Shown here: piece by piece, positions 9,301 through 16,774 of the stretch
Layout: every line of letters starts with the position of its first letter
Position numbering within the stretch: position 1 is the first letter of the stretch
NCBI GenBank assembly: GCA_016700115.1
Contig: CP064999.1
Coordinates: 5,141,501 to 5,205,500 of the forward strand
Reading direction: 5' to 3'
Origin: Sphingobacteriales bacterium
Lineage (GTDB): Bacteria > Bacteroidota > Bacteroidia > Chitinophagales > UBA2359
Length of the DNA stretch: 64,000 bases
Made by a program: the position numbers and the translations under genes
Notes under the pieces: model-generated
Told to the model about the DNA's origin: nothing
The model's input: the letters and a program-made list of their open reading frames with translations, nothing else
The model's database searches: none

Positions 9301-9623
9301 CTACCGGATTTTCAGACCTCAGTACTTTCAGTACTTTTGCCACCGGCATCAATAATCCGGTCATTGAATTTGCCATTCAAGCCTTTCCCAATCCTTTTGA
9401 CAAAGAAATTAATATTTTTAACAGTAAGGAATCGAATGGTAATTCAGATATTGTATTGATGGATATTAGCGGTAAAATTGTCTGGCAAAAAAGTTTAAAC
9501 TACTTGCCATCAGGAATTACCGTAGTTTCTACTGAAACCATACCAACCGGACTATATATTCTCCAAATTCGACAGGGAGAACAAATTAGTTTTTCACAAA
9601 AAATCGTAAAACTGGAGCACTAA
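6375..9623 (+). CDS. secreted subtilisin-like serine protease with FN3, GEVED and T9SS domains
   Basis: The 1082-aa precursor contains, in order, a signal peptide (about 1-21), a prodomain (25-105), an S8 catalytic domain (140-460), two FN3 domains (about 465-650), a GEVED domain (about 655-810, ending DYGEVEDYCLVIE), two more FN3 domains (815-990) and a type A T9SS sorting domain (FPNPFDKEINIF to TGLYILQIR). The triad is visible as D160 (IVDDGLD), H218 (GGWHGTPVAG) and S391 (GGTSGATPHVAG), with the oxyanion Asn in NSSWG. It is therefore probably an active endopeptidase exported to the cell surface or medium. The propeptide-like lipoprotein just upstream may control it. All key residues are intact. 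Confidence 0.93.
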   Translation: MKKLAVLIVIFTFYLQFAQAQALYVPGELIVQLKNDESIDRVVRDFQTFEGKATKLMVKQTLVPGLRIYLLRFDFKRITQQKLLDAMFKNPAVNIIQNNHLTKLRETIPNDPQFTDQWQYINTGANGGVPNADLDADLAWDITTGGVTVLGDSIVVCIVDDGLDLNHLDYQSNRWFNYSEIPNNGVDDDGNGYVDDYRGWNADNNNDDITGGFFGGWHGTPVAGIVGAKGNNGIGVAGVNWDVKLMIVVGGSGNEADNIAAYSYPLTMRTLYNETNGAQGAFVVATNSSWGTDYGQPSDAPLWCAMYDEMGWQGILSAGATANLNANIDEVGDLPTACPSDYLIAVTNLRRNDIKVNQAGYGVMHVDLGAYGEDTWTTAKTNNYAGFGGTSGATPHVAGAIGLIYSAPCYQLAMLSHTNPAEAAILVKQFIMDGVTPNASLDGITVTGGRLNLYNSLQMAMSYDCADTGCPTPFALSSNNITDVSASFTWNTSVEISNFIVQYKAQADVNWMVTTATSNAVTINGLTPCTNYQISIASVCDTVSSSFSFTYNFSTQGCCIPPGNITTSDINPTGATLTWQSIFGAITYLIEYRPVGSSTWLAESGIGDNNSLPLTGLIPCTAYEVRISTFCGSGSMSASSAITTFSTSGCGNCVDMIYCSANSDDDSYEHIQNITIDTFTNTSGESGGYMFYVALTPFSLTAGNTYPIALTPGFSDGDYEEYWKIWIDYNQDGIFDEQTELAFESETSSSTTVNGNITIPPGATPGSTRIRVIMKWIEDDNTPPPPCGVFDYGEVEDYCLVIEAGSACAPFVPTGLNVSNLTENSAQLNWTGSASCETYTLQYQISGSTDWNTVGDIDDNIYLLTGLNESTAYNFQVQCHCSDSDSNFSTAFSFNTESSCISQIPDGIVIQNITDTGASISWSELSGCLSYTIEYHIAGTPAWQTVLSTNNSTQLVNLIPLSMYEIRVSCNCDSGATGFSDLSTFSTFATGINNPVIEFAIQAFPNPFDKEINIFNSKESNGNSDIVLMDISGKIVWQKSLNYLPSGITVVSTETIPTGLYILQIRQGEQISFSQKIVKLEH

Positions 9624-9697
9624 CCCCTCAGTTTTTCCTGTTTTGTGGGCGATATCAACATAGAATTTATTTTTTTATCACCAACATCTGAAACTTG

Positions 9698-9729
9698 TTT
9701 GGTTAAAAAAAATAAAAAGCATACTTTTG
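9698..9729 (+). promoter_or_regulatory. promoter of rpmI-rplT
   Basis: TTTG at 9698-9701 is followed by a 20-nt spacer and TACTTTTG at 9722-9729, matching the Bacteroidota TTTG/TAnnTTTG arrangement. It lies 20 nt before the rpmI ATG. Confidence 0.55.
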
Positions 9730-9749
9730 CGCTTCAAAATTGAAAAATT

Positions 9750-9944
9750 ATGCCAAAAATGAAAACTCATTCCAGCGCAAAGAAACGGTTTACCATAACC
9801 GGCGCCGGAAACATCAAACGTCACAAGGCATGGAAAAGCCACCTTTTAACACATAAAAGCAAAAGCAGAAAACGCAGGCTAAACCGTTCAGTGTTTGTAA
9901 AAGCCTGCGATTTACAAAGAGTAAAGTTGCTTTTAGTGATTTAA
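9750..9944 (+). CDS. rpmI: large ribosomal subunit protein bL35
   Basis: The 64-aa protein is highly basic and has the bL35 signature at its start (MPKMKTHSSAKKRF), then TGAGNIKRHKAWKSHLLTHKS and RKRRL. It is a structural protein of the 50S subunit. Its length is normal for the family. It precedes rplT by 139 nt in the usual order, but infC, which commonly precedes rpmI, is not here; a protease gene lies upstream instead. A good promoter lies just before it. Confidence 0.95.
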   Translation: MPKMKTHSSAKKRFTITGAGNIKRHKAWKSHLLTHKSKSRKRRLNRSVFVKACDLQRVKLLLVI

Positions 9945-10007
9945 TAAATTGTGTACTTTTTCTTTTTGCCTTAAAATTCACGTTTTTTTATTTAACAAAT
10001 ATCGCAA

Positions 10008-10055
10008 CCTGAATCAAAAGGTGTGATTACCTGCATAGAGGTACTATGACAGGTT
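10008..10055 (+). promoter_or_regulatory. hairpin in the rpmI-rplT spacer, possible bL20 autoregulatory site
   Basis: CCTGCATAG at 10030-10038 pairs with CTATG-A-CAGG at 10044-10053, giving a nine-pair stem with a single bulged A and an AGGUA loop, about 30 nt before the rplT start. In other bacteria bL20 represses its operon by binding RNA structures; that this hairpin does so here is inference. Confidence 0.35.
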
Positions 10056-10083
10056 CTTTCTTAACAAGCAAATTTTTTTAAAG

Positions 10084-10428
10084 ATGCCAAGGTCAGTCAA
10101 TCATGTCGCTTCAAAAGCAAGACGAAGAAATTATCTGAAGTTAGCCAAAGGCTACTTCGGTCGCAGAAAAAATGTATGGACAGTTGCTAAAAACACCATT
10201 GAAAAAGGGTTATTGTATGCCTATCGCGATCGCCGAAATAAAAAACGACGTTTCCGAAGTCTTTGGATTGTTCGTATCAATGCCGCAGTAAGACCTCACG
10301 GTTTGAGTTATTCCAAATTTATGCACTTAATTCACACCAATAATGTGCAATTAAGCCGCAAAACTTTAGCCGAACTTGCACTAAACAGTCCTGATTCATT
10401 TAATGCAGTGGTAAATTCAGTTCGATAG
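10084..10428 (+). CDS. rplT: large ribosomal subunit protein bL20
   Basis: The 114-aa basic protein has clear bL20 motifs: MPRSVNHVASKARRRN, LAKGYFGRRKNVW, YAYRDRRNKKRRFRSLWIVRINAA and GLSYSKFM. It binds 23S rRNA early in 50S assembly. In this family it also acts as a translational repressor of its own operon. Length is typical. It is followed by a strong terminator. Confidence 0.95.
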   Translation: MPRSVNHVASKARRRNYLKLAKGYFGRRKNVWTVAKNTIEKGLLYAYRDRRNKKRRFRSLWIVRINAAVRPHGLSYSKFMHLIHTNNVQLSRKTLAELALNSPDSFNAVVNSVR

Positions 10429-10460
10429 ACTAATATTTATCCTAAACATTCCATAAACAT

Positions 10461-10505
10461 AAAGCCGTAGCCGGTAAAATAATACGGCTACGGCTTTTAC
10501 TTTTA
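10461..10505 (+). terminator. rho-independent terminator of rpmI-rplT
   Basis: There is a perfect 13-bp stem, AAAGCCGTAGCCG (10461-10473) with CGGCTACGGCTTT (10485-10497), and an 11-nt loop. T-rich sequence follows. It lies 33 nt after the rplT stop. Confidence 0.85.
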
Positions 10506-10574
10506 TATTCACATTCTCTTCCCAAGCCGAACGAAAAAAACTATTATTATCCGTTTGACTGAGACAAAGCAACA

Positions 10575-12098
10575 CTAATTCCTGGATAGATTGAGTTTGC
10601 CATTGTTCAGGATAGCCGGAACAGGCAAAAGACTTTCAAGGATAGCGGCAGTTTCTTTAATGGCAACCGGTTTTTGGTAAATTTTCTCTAAATGTTGTTT
10701 GGCAAACAGTTCCGTTTCGTTGATATTTACAATCGGCAAAGGGTATTCGCGTCCAAGCCTAAGATGGTACATCTCTTGTTCTAACTGTTTTAGCGATTGT
10801 GGTTGTCCACATAAAGCACCGGGAACTAATTTAAACCGGGGCAGCCATTGTTTAATGAATAGCCCATTCTTGTCCGTGCGCCCGGCTTCTTTTATCGGGT
10901 TCAAAATATTAAGTGGTGTTAATCCGGTACAACCGGCTATGATTTGAGTATTCCAAAAATAAATCCCCGGATCAAAATCAATCATTTGACCGGCAAAATA
11001 GGGGGTAGCCTTTCGCCAGTCCAACCAAAGATGATGAGCCACAAAGGAAATGAGTAAAGCTCTGAGACTATGGCTGATAAAACCTGTTTTTGATAAACAC
11101 AAAACTGAGGCATCTATTAATGGGAATCCAGTCTTTGCAGAAGTGAAAGCATCGAACATCTCTTCATTCCATTTCAGTCGTATGCCATTGACGACATAAT
11201 TCAGGTTTTGATGTTCGAGTTGAGGATTTATCTCAAAAACCTGTTTGGCAAAATCGCGCAGCAACAATTGTGCTTTAAAGGCTTTTAAGTCTAATTTTGC
11301 GGCTGCATTAAATTGTAATGATTTGAGTTGCCGGTAAATCTGACGAATATTGATATTGCCAAAGGCCAGCGAAGCAGATAAACGGCTTCCCCAGGTTCCG
11401 GCATTAAATGCAATATTGCGATTTTTCCTATATTCCCCTTTTGCTTTGTTCAACAAGAAATCGTTGAGTAATTGTTGCGCCTTGGTTTCGCCGGCAATAA
11501 TTTGAATATTCTCGTATTTAAGCTGTTTGCGTCCCTTGCTTTTTCTTTCAGTTAAATTAAGTGGGAATATCTGCTGAATAATTTCTTCAGACAAATTTGC
11601 CTTTTGAATCTTGTCTAAAGAGATCGCAAACAAATCACTGTTGATCCACGCATTTCTTTGTTGCAACCAGTTCTGCGGCTCAACAAGCGATTTGGACAAA
11701 ATACTGTCAGAAGTTAGTTGGTTAAACGTTATATTGTTGTTTGCACAGACTTGAGCAACTGCTTCAATTCTGTTTCGGGTATGAAGCATTGTTACTTCAT
11801 GGTGTGTAAATACGGAGTGAATCTTGTAATGAGAAAGTAAAACTTCTAAAACCCGGGTAAATTCAAGATTGGAAATATGAAGAACGTGACCATAAGGATT
11901 TAACTGCTGTTGCAAATCGGCAAGAGATGAGGCAGCAAAAGCACGGTGGACTTCTCCATAAGTTGGATGATTAGTTTGAGAAGGTTCAAAACAGTAAATG
12001 AGCAATATAGGAAGACCTGCTTTAATGGCATAGTAAAGTGGCGCATGATCTGACAGTCTGAGATCTTTTTTAAACCAGACTATATTGATAACCTCCAT
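10575..12098 (-). CDS. photolyase/cryptochrome-family flavoprotein
   Basis: The 507-aa protein begins like a DNA photolyase (INIVWFKKDLRLSDHAPL), with an N-terminal alpha/beta antenna domain to about residue 130. A helical FAD-binding domain follows, with NAGTWGSRLSASLAFG, SLRALLISFVAHHLWLDWR and FIKQWLPRFKLVPG. Classical photolyases have an NNGGWQW-type stretch where this protein has DFDPGIYFWNTQIIAGCTG, so it belongs to a divergent branch. Members of this superfamily repair UV pyrimidine dimers with blue light or act as light sensors; which applies is not decidable here. No carotenoid or regulatory gene is adjacent. The ATG at 12098 is followed directly by the conserved N-terminal strand, which supports it. 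Confidence 0.85.
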   Translation of the reverse strand: MEVINIVWFKKDLRLSDHAPLYYAIKAGLPILLIYCFEPSQTNHPTYGEVHRAFAASSLADLQQQLNPYGHVLHISNLEFTRVLEVLLSHYKIHSVFTHHEVTMLHTRNRIEAVAQVCANNNITFNQLTSDSILSKSLVEPQNWLQQRNAWINSDLFAISLDKIQKANLSEEIIQQIFPLNLTERKSKGRKQLKYENIQIIAGETKAQQLLNDFLLNKAKGEYRKNRNIAFNAGTWGSRLSASLAFGNINIRQIYRQLKSLQFNAAAKLDLKAFKAQLLLRDFAKQVFEINPQLEHQNLNYVVNGIRLKWNEEMFDAFTSAKTGFPLIDASVLCLSKTGFISHSLRALLISFVAHHLWLDWRKATPYFAGQMIDFDPGIYFWNTQIIAGCTGLTPLNILNPIKEAGRTDKNGLFIKQWLPRFKLVPGALCGQPQSLKQLEQEMYHLRLGREYPLPIVNINETELFAKQHLEKIYQKPVAIKETAAILESLLPVPAILNNGKLNLSRN

Positions 12099-12160
12099 GA
12101 AATGGTTGGTGTGGTCTTAATAATTTTTTGGAAAAAAAATACGTTATGCAGGATAAAAGT

Positions 12161-12191
12161 TTGCAGAGATTTGAAAGTATGTCTATCTTTG
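12161..12191 (+). promoter_or_regulatory. plus-strand promoter upstream of a putative small RNA
   Basis: TTG at 12161-12163, a 20-nt spacer and TATCTTTG at 12184-12191 match the Bacteroidota promoter pattern. There is no plus-strand gene downstream before the terminator at 12374-12413. Confidence 0.45.
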
Positions 12192-12197
12192 CCACTA

Positions 12198-12413
12198 AAG
12201 AGTGGTAAAAAGCGCAATGTATTATACTGCTACTTTTAAAATTTTAATTCATCCCCATTTTATTTTTAAATTCGTCCAATTTTTTGGCATGTAAAATGAG
12301 GCCGTTTATGTTACATGACCGGTTCTTTATTTTAAAGATATTTTGAGGTTTAAATTTGGTTAGAAAATGGTTGGAGGGAAGGCAGGGTTTTACCTTTGTC
12401 CTTCCCTTTTTTT
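12198..12413 (+). ncRNA. putative small RNA between photolyase and purM
   Basis: The span from the predicted start to the terminator is about 216 nt and holds no ORF of note. It contains an internal hairpin made by GCATGTAA (near 12288) and TTACATGA (near 12314). It ends in a GGGAAGG...CCTTCCC stem followed by seven T. Both neighbouring genes are on the minus strand, so a plus-strand promoter-terminator pair is unexplained by them. I do not recognise an Rfam family. The hairpin could instead, or also, serve purM, whose stop codon overlaps the T run. Confidence 0.35.
12374..12413 (+). terminator. terminator, plus strand, possibly bidirectional with purM
   Basis: GGGAAGG (12376-12382) and CCTTCCC (12400-12406) form a G/C-rich stem followed by seven T on the plus strand. 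The minus-strand purM stop lies at 12412-12414, so the same stem could end purM transcription. Confidence 0.6.
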
Positions 12414-13497
12414 ATTGATGCTCCAAAGCAGTAATCAAAGATTCGGAGTTTGTTTCAATGAGAATCCGCTTTTTGGAGGTAATATGACCTGCAATTTGTG
12501 CCTTGTATTCTCCTGTTTGTAAAACTTCGAGAGATTTTTCTGCCATTGAGTTGGGCACTACTACCAACATTCCATTGCCCATATTCCAGTAAAGATAGGC
12601 TTGTTGAAGGGTCAATTTTCCAAGCTGCATCAATTGGGTCATAAAATCATGGGGAGGAAATAAATTATGAAAATGAGCACCTAATTGGTTGACTTTCAAT
12701 ACCCTCCTGAAATTATCGGCGATACCTCCACCGGTAATGTGTGCAATCCCTTTGATGTGAATATCTGCGTCCAACGCCCGCGTTATTGTAGGAGCAAAAA
12801 TTAAAGACGGTGTGAGTAAAACCTCCCCCCATGTTTTTTCTTCAGAATAATTTTCAGTATGCCAGTTATCTCCAAAATGTCCGGACATAATCTTGCGAAT
12901 GGCTGAAAATCCGTTGCTTCTAAATCCCCTGCTGCGCAATGTAATAATAGCATCTCCTTCGTGAATGGCTGAGCCGTCAATCGGTTCGTTAAGTTTGGGA
13001 TGCAAAACTCCGATTGCTGTAGAGCACCAGTTAAAGTGCATCTTGTTGCCCCAACCTGAAATGCGACTACCCAATTCAGCGATTTCCCCTCCTGTTACTG
13101 CAATCCCTGCAAAATTAGATGCATCGTGTAGCCCTCTCATCAATTCATCTATGATGGGATAACTGAGATGATCTACGTCTAAAATATTCGAAATACTAGT
13201 CGGTACAAAGCCTCCTGCTATCAAATCGTCAGCAACCATTGCAACTAAATCGTACCCTAAAGAATCGTAAATACCTGTTCTTTCCGACAATTCTATTTTT
13301 GTGCCAATTCCATCAGAAGTAATTCCGATTTTTACTCCATGAAAGTCGAGCATATTCGAAAAAGCACCATCCACCTTCATAACTACTTGCCCTACTTTAC
13401 CGGTTCGGTTTTTAAAGGTCTTTTTGGCCCAGGAAAAGGCATTTTGTGAACATTGGTTACCAAGGTCAATATCAAATCCGCTCTGCTGATGATCCAT
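12412..13497 (-). CDS. purM: phosphoribosylformylglycinamidine cyclo-ligase (AIR synthetase)
   Basis: The 361-aa protein has the PurM/PurL-superfamily ATP-binding features: GITSDGIGTKIEL (58-70), DLVAMVADDLIAGG, AVTGGEIAELG (about 132-143), SRGFRSNGFSAIRK, GIAHITGGGIADNFRRVL (about 249-266) and YWNMGNGMLVVV. It converts formylglycinamidine ribonucleotide and ATP to 5-aminoimidazole ribonucleotide, the fifth step of purine synthesis, in the cytoplasm. Length agrees with the family. No other pur gene is adjacent. A TAATTTTG box lies about 30 nt before the start. Confidence 0.93.
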   Translation of the reverse strand: MDHQQSGFDIDLGNQCSQNAFSWAKKTFKNRTGKVGQVVMKVDGAFSNMLDFHGVKIGITSDGIGTKIELSERTGIYDSLGYDLVAMVADDLIAGGFVPTSISNILDVDHLSYPIIDELMRGLHDASNFAGIAVTGGEIAELGSRISGWGNKMHFNWCSTAIGVLHPKLNEPIDGSAIHEGDAIITLRSRGFRSNGFSAIRKIMSGHFGDNWHTENYSEEKTWGEVLLTPSLIFAPTITRALDADIHIKGIAHITGGGIADNFRRVLKVNQLGAHFHNLFPPHDFMTQLMQLGKLTLQQAYLYWNMGNGMLVVVPNSMAEKSLEVLQTGEYKAQIAGHITSKKRILIETNSESLITALEHQ

Positions 13498-13525
13498 TTT
13501 CTTTACTTTTATAAGTTACGTTGGG

Positions 13526-13533
13526 CAAAATTA
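13526..13533 (-). promoter_or_regulatory. -7 box of purM
   Basis: TAATTTTG on the minus strand matches TAnnTTTG, 29 nt upstream of the purM ATG. No convincing -33 TTG is seen, so this is a weak call. Confidence 0.3.
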
Positions 13534-13610
13534 AGTAAAATTCAGACTTCCATTCAGTAAGCAGCTTAACTTTAGGGCTTGTTTTTAGTGTAACTCTTGT
13601 TTTACCGGCT

Positions 13611-14270
13611 ATGATTATTCAACATCACAACAAAGTAAGGGATTGGATTAAAAAAGGAGAAGGCGACCAACTGGAGTTTAAAGTCATGATTTCTGAACCC
13701 TATAAAGTGGCCAAAGCTATTTGTGCTTTTGCAAATACACGAGGCGGGTATCTGTTGTCCGGCATTTCTGATGATGGAGAAATTGTTGGCGTTGTTGAAC
13801 CGGAAATGGAAATTAAAAAATTGAATGATGCAGCGACACTATATTGTGTGCCCCCTGTTTCAATCTCAATCCGGCAACATCTCGAAGATTTTTTGGTTGT
13901 TGTAGCGGTTTATATTGAAGAGAGTAGCTTTAAACCACATAAAGCGCTGACTAAAAACGGAAGTGAACAAGCCTATATCAGGGTTGGCAATAAAACCATG
14001 CCTGCGGGAAAATTGGTGGTAAAAGTCATCAAAAATGAATACAAAAACCATGAGGAGGACGAAAGCCATCTTGCTTCCCTAAAATTAGACTCCAAAGAAT
14101 CCGGCTTACTCGACTATCTCAAAAAAAGAGAAAAGATTACCCTGAAACAGTTTGCCAGATTGGTCAATATTTCAGAACGCAGAGCAAGAAGGATACTGGT
14201 AAAATTGACTTTAGCCGGTTATATACGCCTGCATACTCAAAACAAAGATGAATTTTACACACTTAGTTAA
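13611..14270 (+). CDS. AlbA_2/Schlafen-type ATP-binding domain protein with C-terminal winged helix
   Basis: The 219-aa protein has an N-terminal AlbA_2 (Schlafen AAA_4-like) domain, seen as LEFKVM...AKAICAFANTRGGYLLSGISDDGEIVGV (about 22-66) and YIRVGNKTMPA. A C-terminal helix-turn-helix region follows, KREKITLKQFARLVNISERRARRILVKLTLAGYIR. This pairing is typical of predicted transcriptional regulators. Targets are unknown. It is divergent from purM and 99 bp upstream of the HupE-like gene, which might be co-transcribed. Confidence 0.8.
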   Translation: MIIQHHNKVRDWIKKGEGDQLEFKVMISEPYKVAKAICAFANTRGGYLLSGISDDGEIVGVVEPEMEIKKLNDAATLYCVPPVSISIRQHLEDFLVVVAVYIEESSFKPHKALTKNGSEQAYIRVGNKTMPAGKLVVKVIKNEYKNHEEDESHLASLKLDSKESGLLDYLKKREKITLKQFARLVNISERRARRILVKLTLAGYIRLHTQNKDEFYTLS

Positions 14271-14369
14271 ACTTGTATAAATATCCCTGTTTCAAAAATA
14301 TAGAATTTTTCAGAAAATCAACAAACCAATTACTTATCACCCAATTTTTAAAAGATTTTTTACATCAAC

Positions 14370-14957
14370 ATGCAGGAATTTACCCTTTACTTAAAACTCG
14401 GATGGCAACATATAGCCGATTTGGGAGCTTACGACCATATTGTTTTTATAACTGCGCTTTGTGCCATTTACACCGTCAAGGAGTGGAAACATCTGTTAAT
14501 TCTAATAACCGCTTTTACTGTTGGGCATAGTATTACGCTTGCCCTTGCAGCACTAAAAATTGTCGTTCTGCCTTCAGAAATTATAGAATTCCTAATTCCT
14601 GTTACTATTTTCCTCACCTCAATCAACAATGTGTTAAATCAACCAAAATCAACCGGAACTATGTTTCGAATTACCGGAACTTATCTAATGGTTGTGTTTT
14701 TTGGACTTATTCATGGATTAGGTTTTTCCAATTATTTTACCGCTTTGTTAGGAACAGAGCAAAGTATTGTTAAACCGCTACTCGCCTTCAACATTGGATT
14801 GGAAGTCGGGCAGATTTTAATCGTTGCAATTATCCTGATTTTAGCTTCTGTGGTTATGCGTTTGTTGAAATTGTCACAGCGTGACTGGACTTTGTTTGTA
14901 TCGGGAGCTGTTGCCGGAATTTCACTGATTTTAATGAGCGAAACTGTGTTTTGGTAA
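14370..14957 (+). CDS. HupE/UreJ-family membrane protein
   Basis: This 195-aa integral membrane protein has about six hydrophobic segments and the conserved His-containing motifs of the HupE/UreJ_2 family: GAYDHIVF near residue 20, FTVGHSITL near 50, GLIHGLGFS near 113 and NIGLEVGQ near 141. Relatives are metal permeases or accessory proteins linked to nickel or cobalt enzymes, but members without nearby hydrogenase or urease genes are common in Bacteroidota, as here. Substrate is therefore uncertain. Confidence 0.82.
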   Translation: MQEFTLYLKLGWQHIADLGAYDHIVFITALCAIYTVKEWKHLLILITAFTVGHSITLALAALKIVVLPSEIIEFLIPVTIFLTSINNVLNQPKSTGTMFRITGTYLMVVFFGLIHGLGFSNYFTALLGTEQSIVKPLLAFNIGLEVGQILIVAIILILASVVMRLLKLSQRDWTLFVSGAVAGISLILMSETVFW

Positions 14958-14987
14958 TTTGTAAGTATAGATGGTATAAAAACCAAT

Positions 14988-15008
14988 GCGCTTTATCAGC
15001 CAAAGCGC
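14988..15008. terminator. hairpin between convergent genes, weak terminator
   Basis: GCGCTTT and AAAGCGC form a 7-bp stem with a 7-nt loop, between the stop of the HupE-like gene and the stop of the convergent helix-hairpin-helix gene. No T run follows, so this is only a candidate. Confidence 0.3.
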
Positions 15009-15036
15009 GTAGTACAGTTCTTTCAGGATGTCCTGA

Positions 15037-16458
15037 TTATTCAACACTTAGGTATGGGGAGATTTTGTCAAACAAAGTTTGGTCAATAACTTTTGATTTC
15101 TTGATCCCTTCCACTGATTTATATTTGCCATGTCTCAAACGCATATTGACAATAGACTGAGCAACGGCTTTGCTTATATATGGATGTTTTATCAAAGTTT
15201 GTTCATCCGTTGTATTCAGGTTGATCTTTTCTATTAAATGAGGGGATTCGTTCACCAACTGTGGAAGTATTCCTTCGTATGTTTCTGCCGGCAACCCATA
15301 AGTTTCTTTTACCTGATTAATATGTATAAATCCTCCTAATTTTTTCCGGTATTTGGTGATCATAGTTGCATAAGTTGTTCCAATTCCGGGTAGTTTATCC
15401 CAATCCTCAATTGTAGAGTCGTTGATGTCTATTTTTCCGGTAAACTTAGAATAATTTCTTTGAGAAGAATCAATTTGTGTGCCCTTGACAGCATTTGCTT
15501 TTTGGGGTAAACTATCGGGCATAATCACAATAAAAGGCAACAACATCAGAAAATCAGATTCTGACAGCCCATAAATTTTTTTAAAATCCTCTGGTTGTTT
15601 AAACTTACCGCCACTATTTCTGTAATTGATTAATGTTTGAGCCACTTTGGGTGAAAGACCAAAAGATATAGCCTGTTCTTTGGAAACAGTATTGGGGTCA
15701 AATTCAATAAGTTCAGGTTTTTTTGATTTCTCAGAACTTCCAGAAATTGATTCGGGAGTTTCAATCACTAAAAAAAGACGTATCTTTTGAAAGTCTTCTT
15801 CACTCAGTCCGTAAAGTTTCTTAAAATCTTCCGGTTGTTTAAAGCTTCCTACTTTTTCTCTGTAACCTATCATACTATTGGCAACTTTAGGTGGTATGCC
15901 TATCATTAAAGCCTGCTCCAACGAAATAGTATTCGGATTAAAGGGTTTAAGTTTATCAGTTAAAGAATCTTTTCTGTAAGCAGTTTTTACCTCAGAAGTT
16001 TCAAACACCATATAAGGTTCTAATCTTTCAAAGTCATCAGCGGACAAACCATATATTATCTTTAAATCGTTCGGCATTTTAAAGCTGCCTCCATTGTTCA
16101 GATACTTTTCGATATTTTTTGCTACAAAGTCAGATAAACCGAGTTTTTTGGCTTTTGAAAAGTTCAACTCATTAGGATTAAACTGGAATAAATCTCCAGT
16201 AGTTTCTGACTCGCTAATTGTTTTTTGATTGTTTTGGAAATAAGCTTCGCGCTTATTCTCGCTTTCCTGTTTCAAATTTTGTACACGATACAATTCAATC
16301 TCTTCTTCAAAAGTTTTTAACTCTGTTGGTTGATTGACCTCTGACAACTTAAGCAACATAGGCACAAAAAGTACAAGAATCAAAACTGCCGTCAATACCA
16401 AAATTCCGCGCATGTCGCGGTTGGAATAAGTGAAAAATCTTTTCAGTGCATTTTTCAT
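15037..16458 (-). CDS. membrane-anchored protein with five helix-hairpin-helix repeats
   Basis: The start is placed at the ATG at 16458 (MKNALKRFFTYSNRDMRG), giving 473 aa; the frame is open 33 codons further upstream without typical signal features. A transmembrane segment (GILVLTAVLILVLFVPMLL) follows, then a charged linker. Five HhH_3-type units come next, starting FNPNELNFSKAKKLG, FNPNTISLEQALMIG, FDPNTVSKEQAISFG, IDINDSTIEDWDKLPGIG and INLNTTDEQTLIKHPYIS. Most have a GxFKxPEDFKxxYGL tail. HhH motifs of this sort (ComEA-like) bind DNA without sequence specificity. Tethered outside the inner membrane, the protein could act in DNA uptake or cell-envelope DNA binding; this is inference. ComEA proteins usually have one unit, so five is unusual. 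Confidence 0.8.
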   Translation of the reverse strand: MKNALKRFFTYSNRDMRGILVLTAVLILVLFVPMLLKLSEVNQPTELKTFEEEIELYRVQNLKQESENKREAYFQNNQKTISESETTGDLFQFNPNELNFSKAKKLGLSDFVAKNIEKYLNNGGSFKMPNDLKIIYGLSADDFERLEPYMVFETSEVKTAYRKDSLTDKLKPFNPNTISLEQALMIGIPPKVANSMIGYREKVGSFKQPEDFKKLYGLSEEDFQKIRLFLVIETPESISGSSEKSKKPELIEFDPNTVSKEQAISFGLSPKVAQTLINYRNSGGKFKQPEDFKKIYGLSESDFLMLLPFIVIMPDSLPQKANAVKGTQIDSSQRNYSKFTGKIDINDSTIEDWDKLPGIGTTYATMITKYRKKLGGFIHINQVKETYGLPAETYEGILPQLVNESPHLIEKINLNTTDEQTLIKHPYISKAVAQSIVNMRLRHGKYKSVEGIKKSKVIDQTLFDKISPYLSVE

Positions 16459-16774
16459 GGAATACAAACTGAAATATGAAATAAAACTTAGGGCAGTTGT
16501 ATCTGTTTTATAGCTAAGAATCGCAAACCGGGTTTTCAATCTAAACAAAACCAACACAAATTTTTACCGGTAACTTCTAATTCATAACAAAGTTAGATTT
16601 AAAGATGGAATATACAACAGGTTTAATTTACGTTTAAATAGTAAGTCCCTTTTTTAGTTCAGGGATAGGATAACACAGTTACAAAACAAGATTCTGGCAG
16701 AAATTAGATAATTTTACATCTTGCTTTTTTACATAGACAACAGAAAATAAGGATAACCGGCACAAAAGAATGGC

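Noticed and set aside
12391..12398. TACCTTTG as a promoter
   Set aside because: It lies inside the terminator stem with no gene downstream. It also shows that the eight-base box alone is weak evidence.
14273..14530. 85-codon ORF before the HupE-like gene
   Set aside because: It overlaps the HupE-like gene in another frame and matches nothing.
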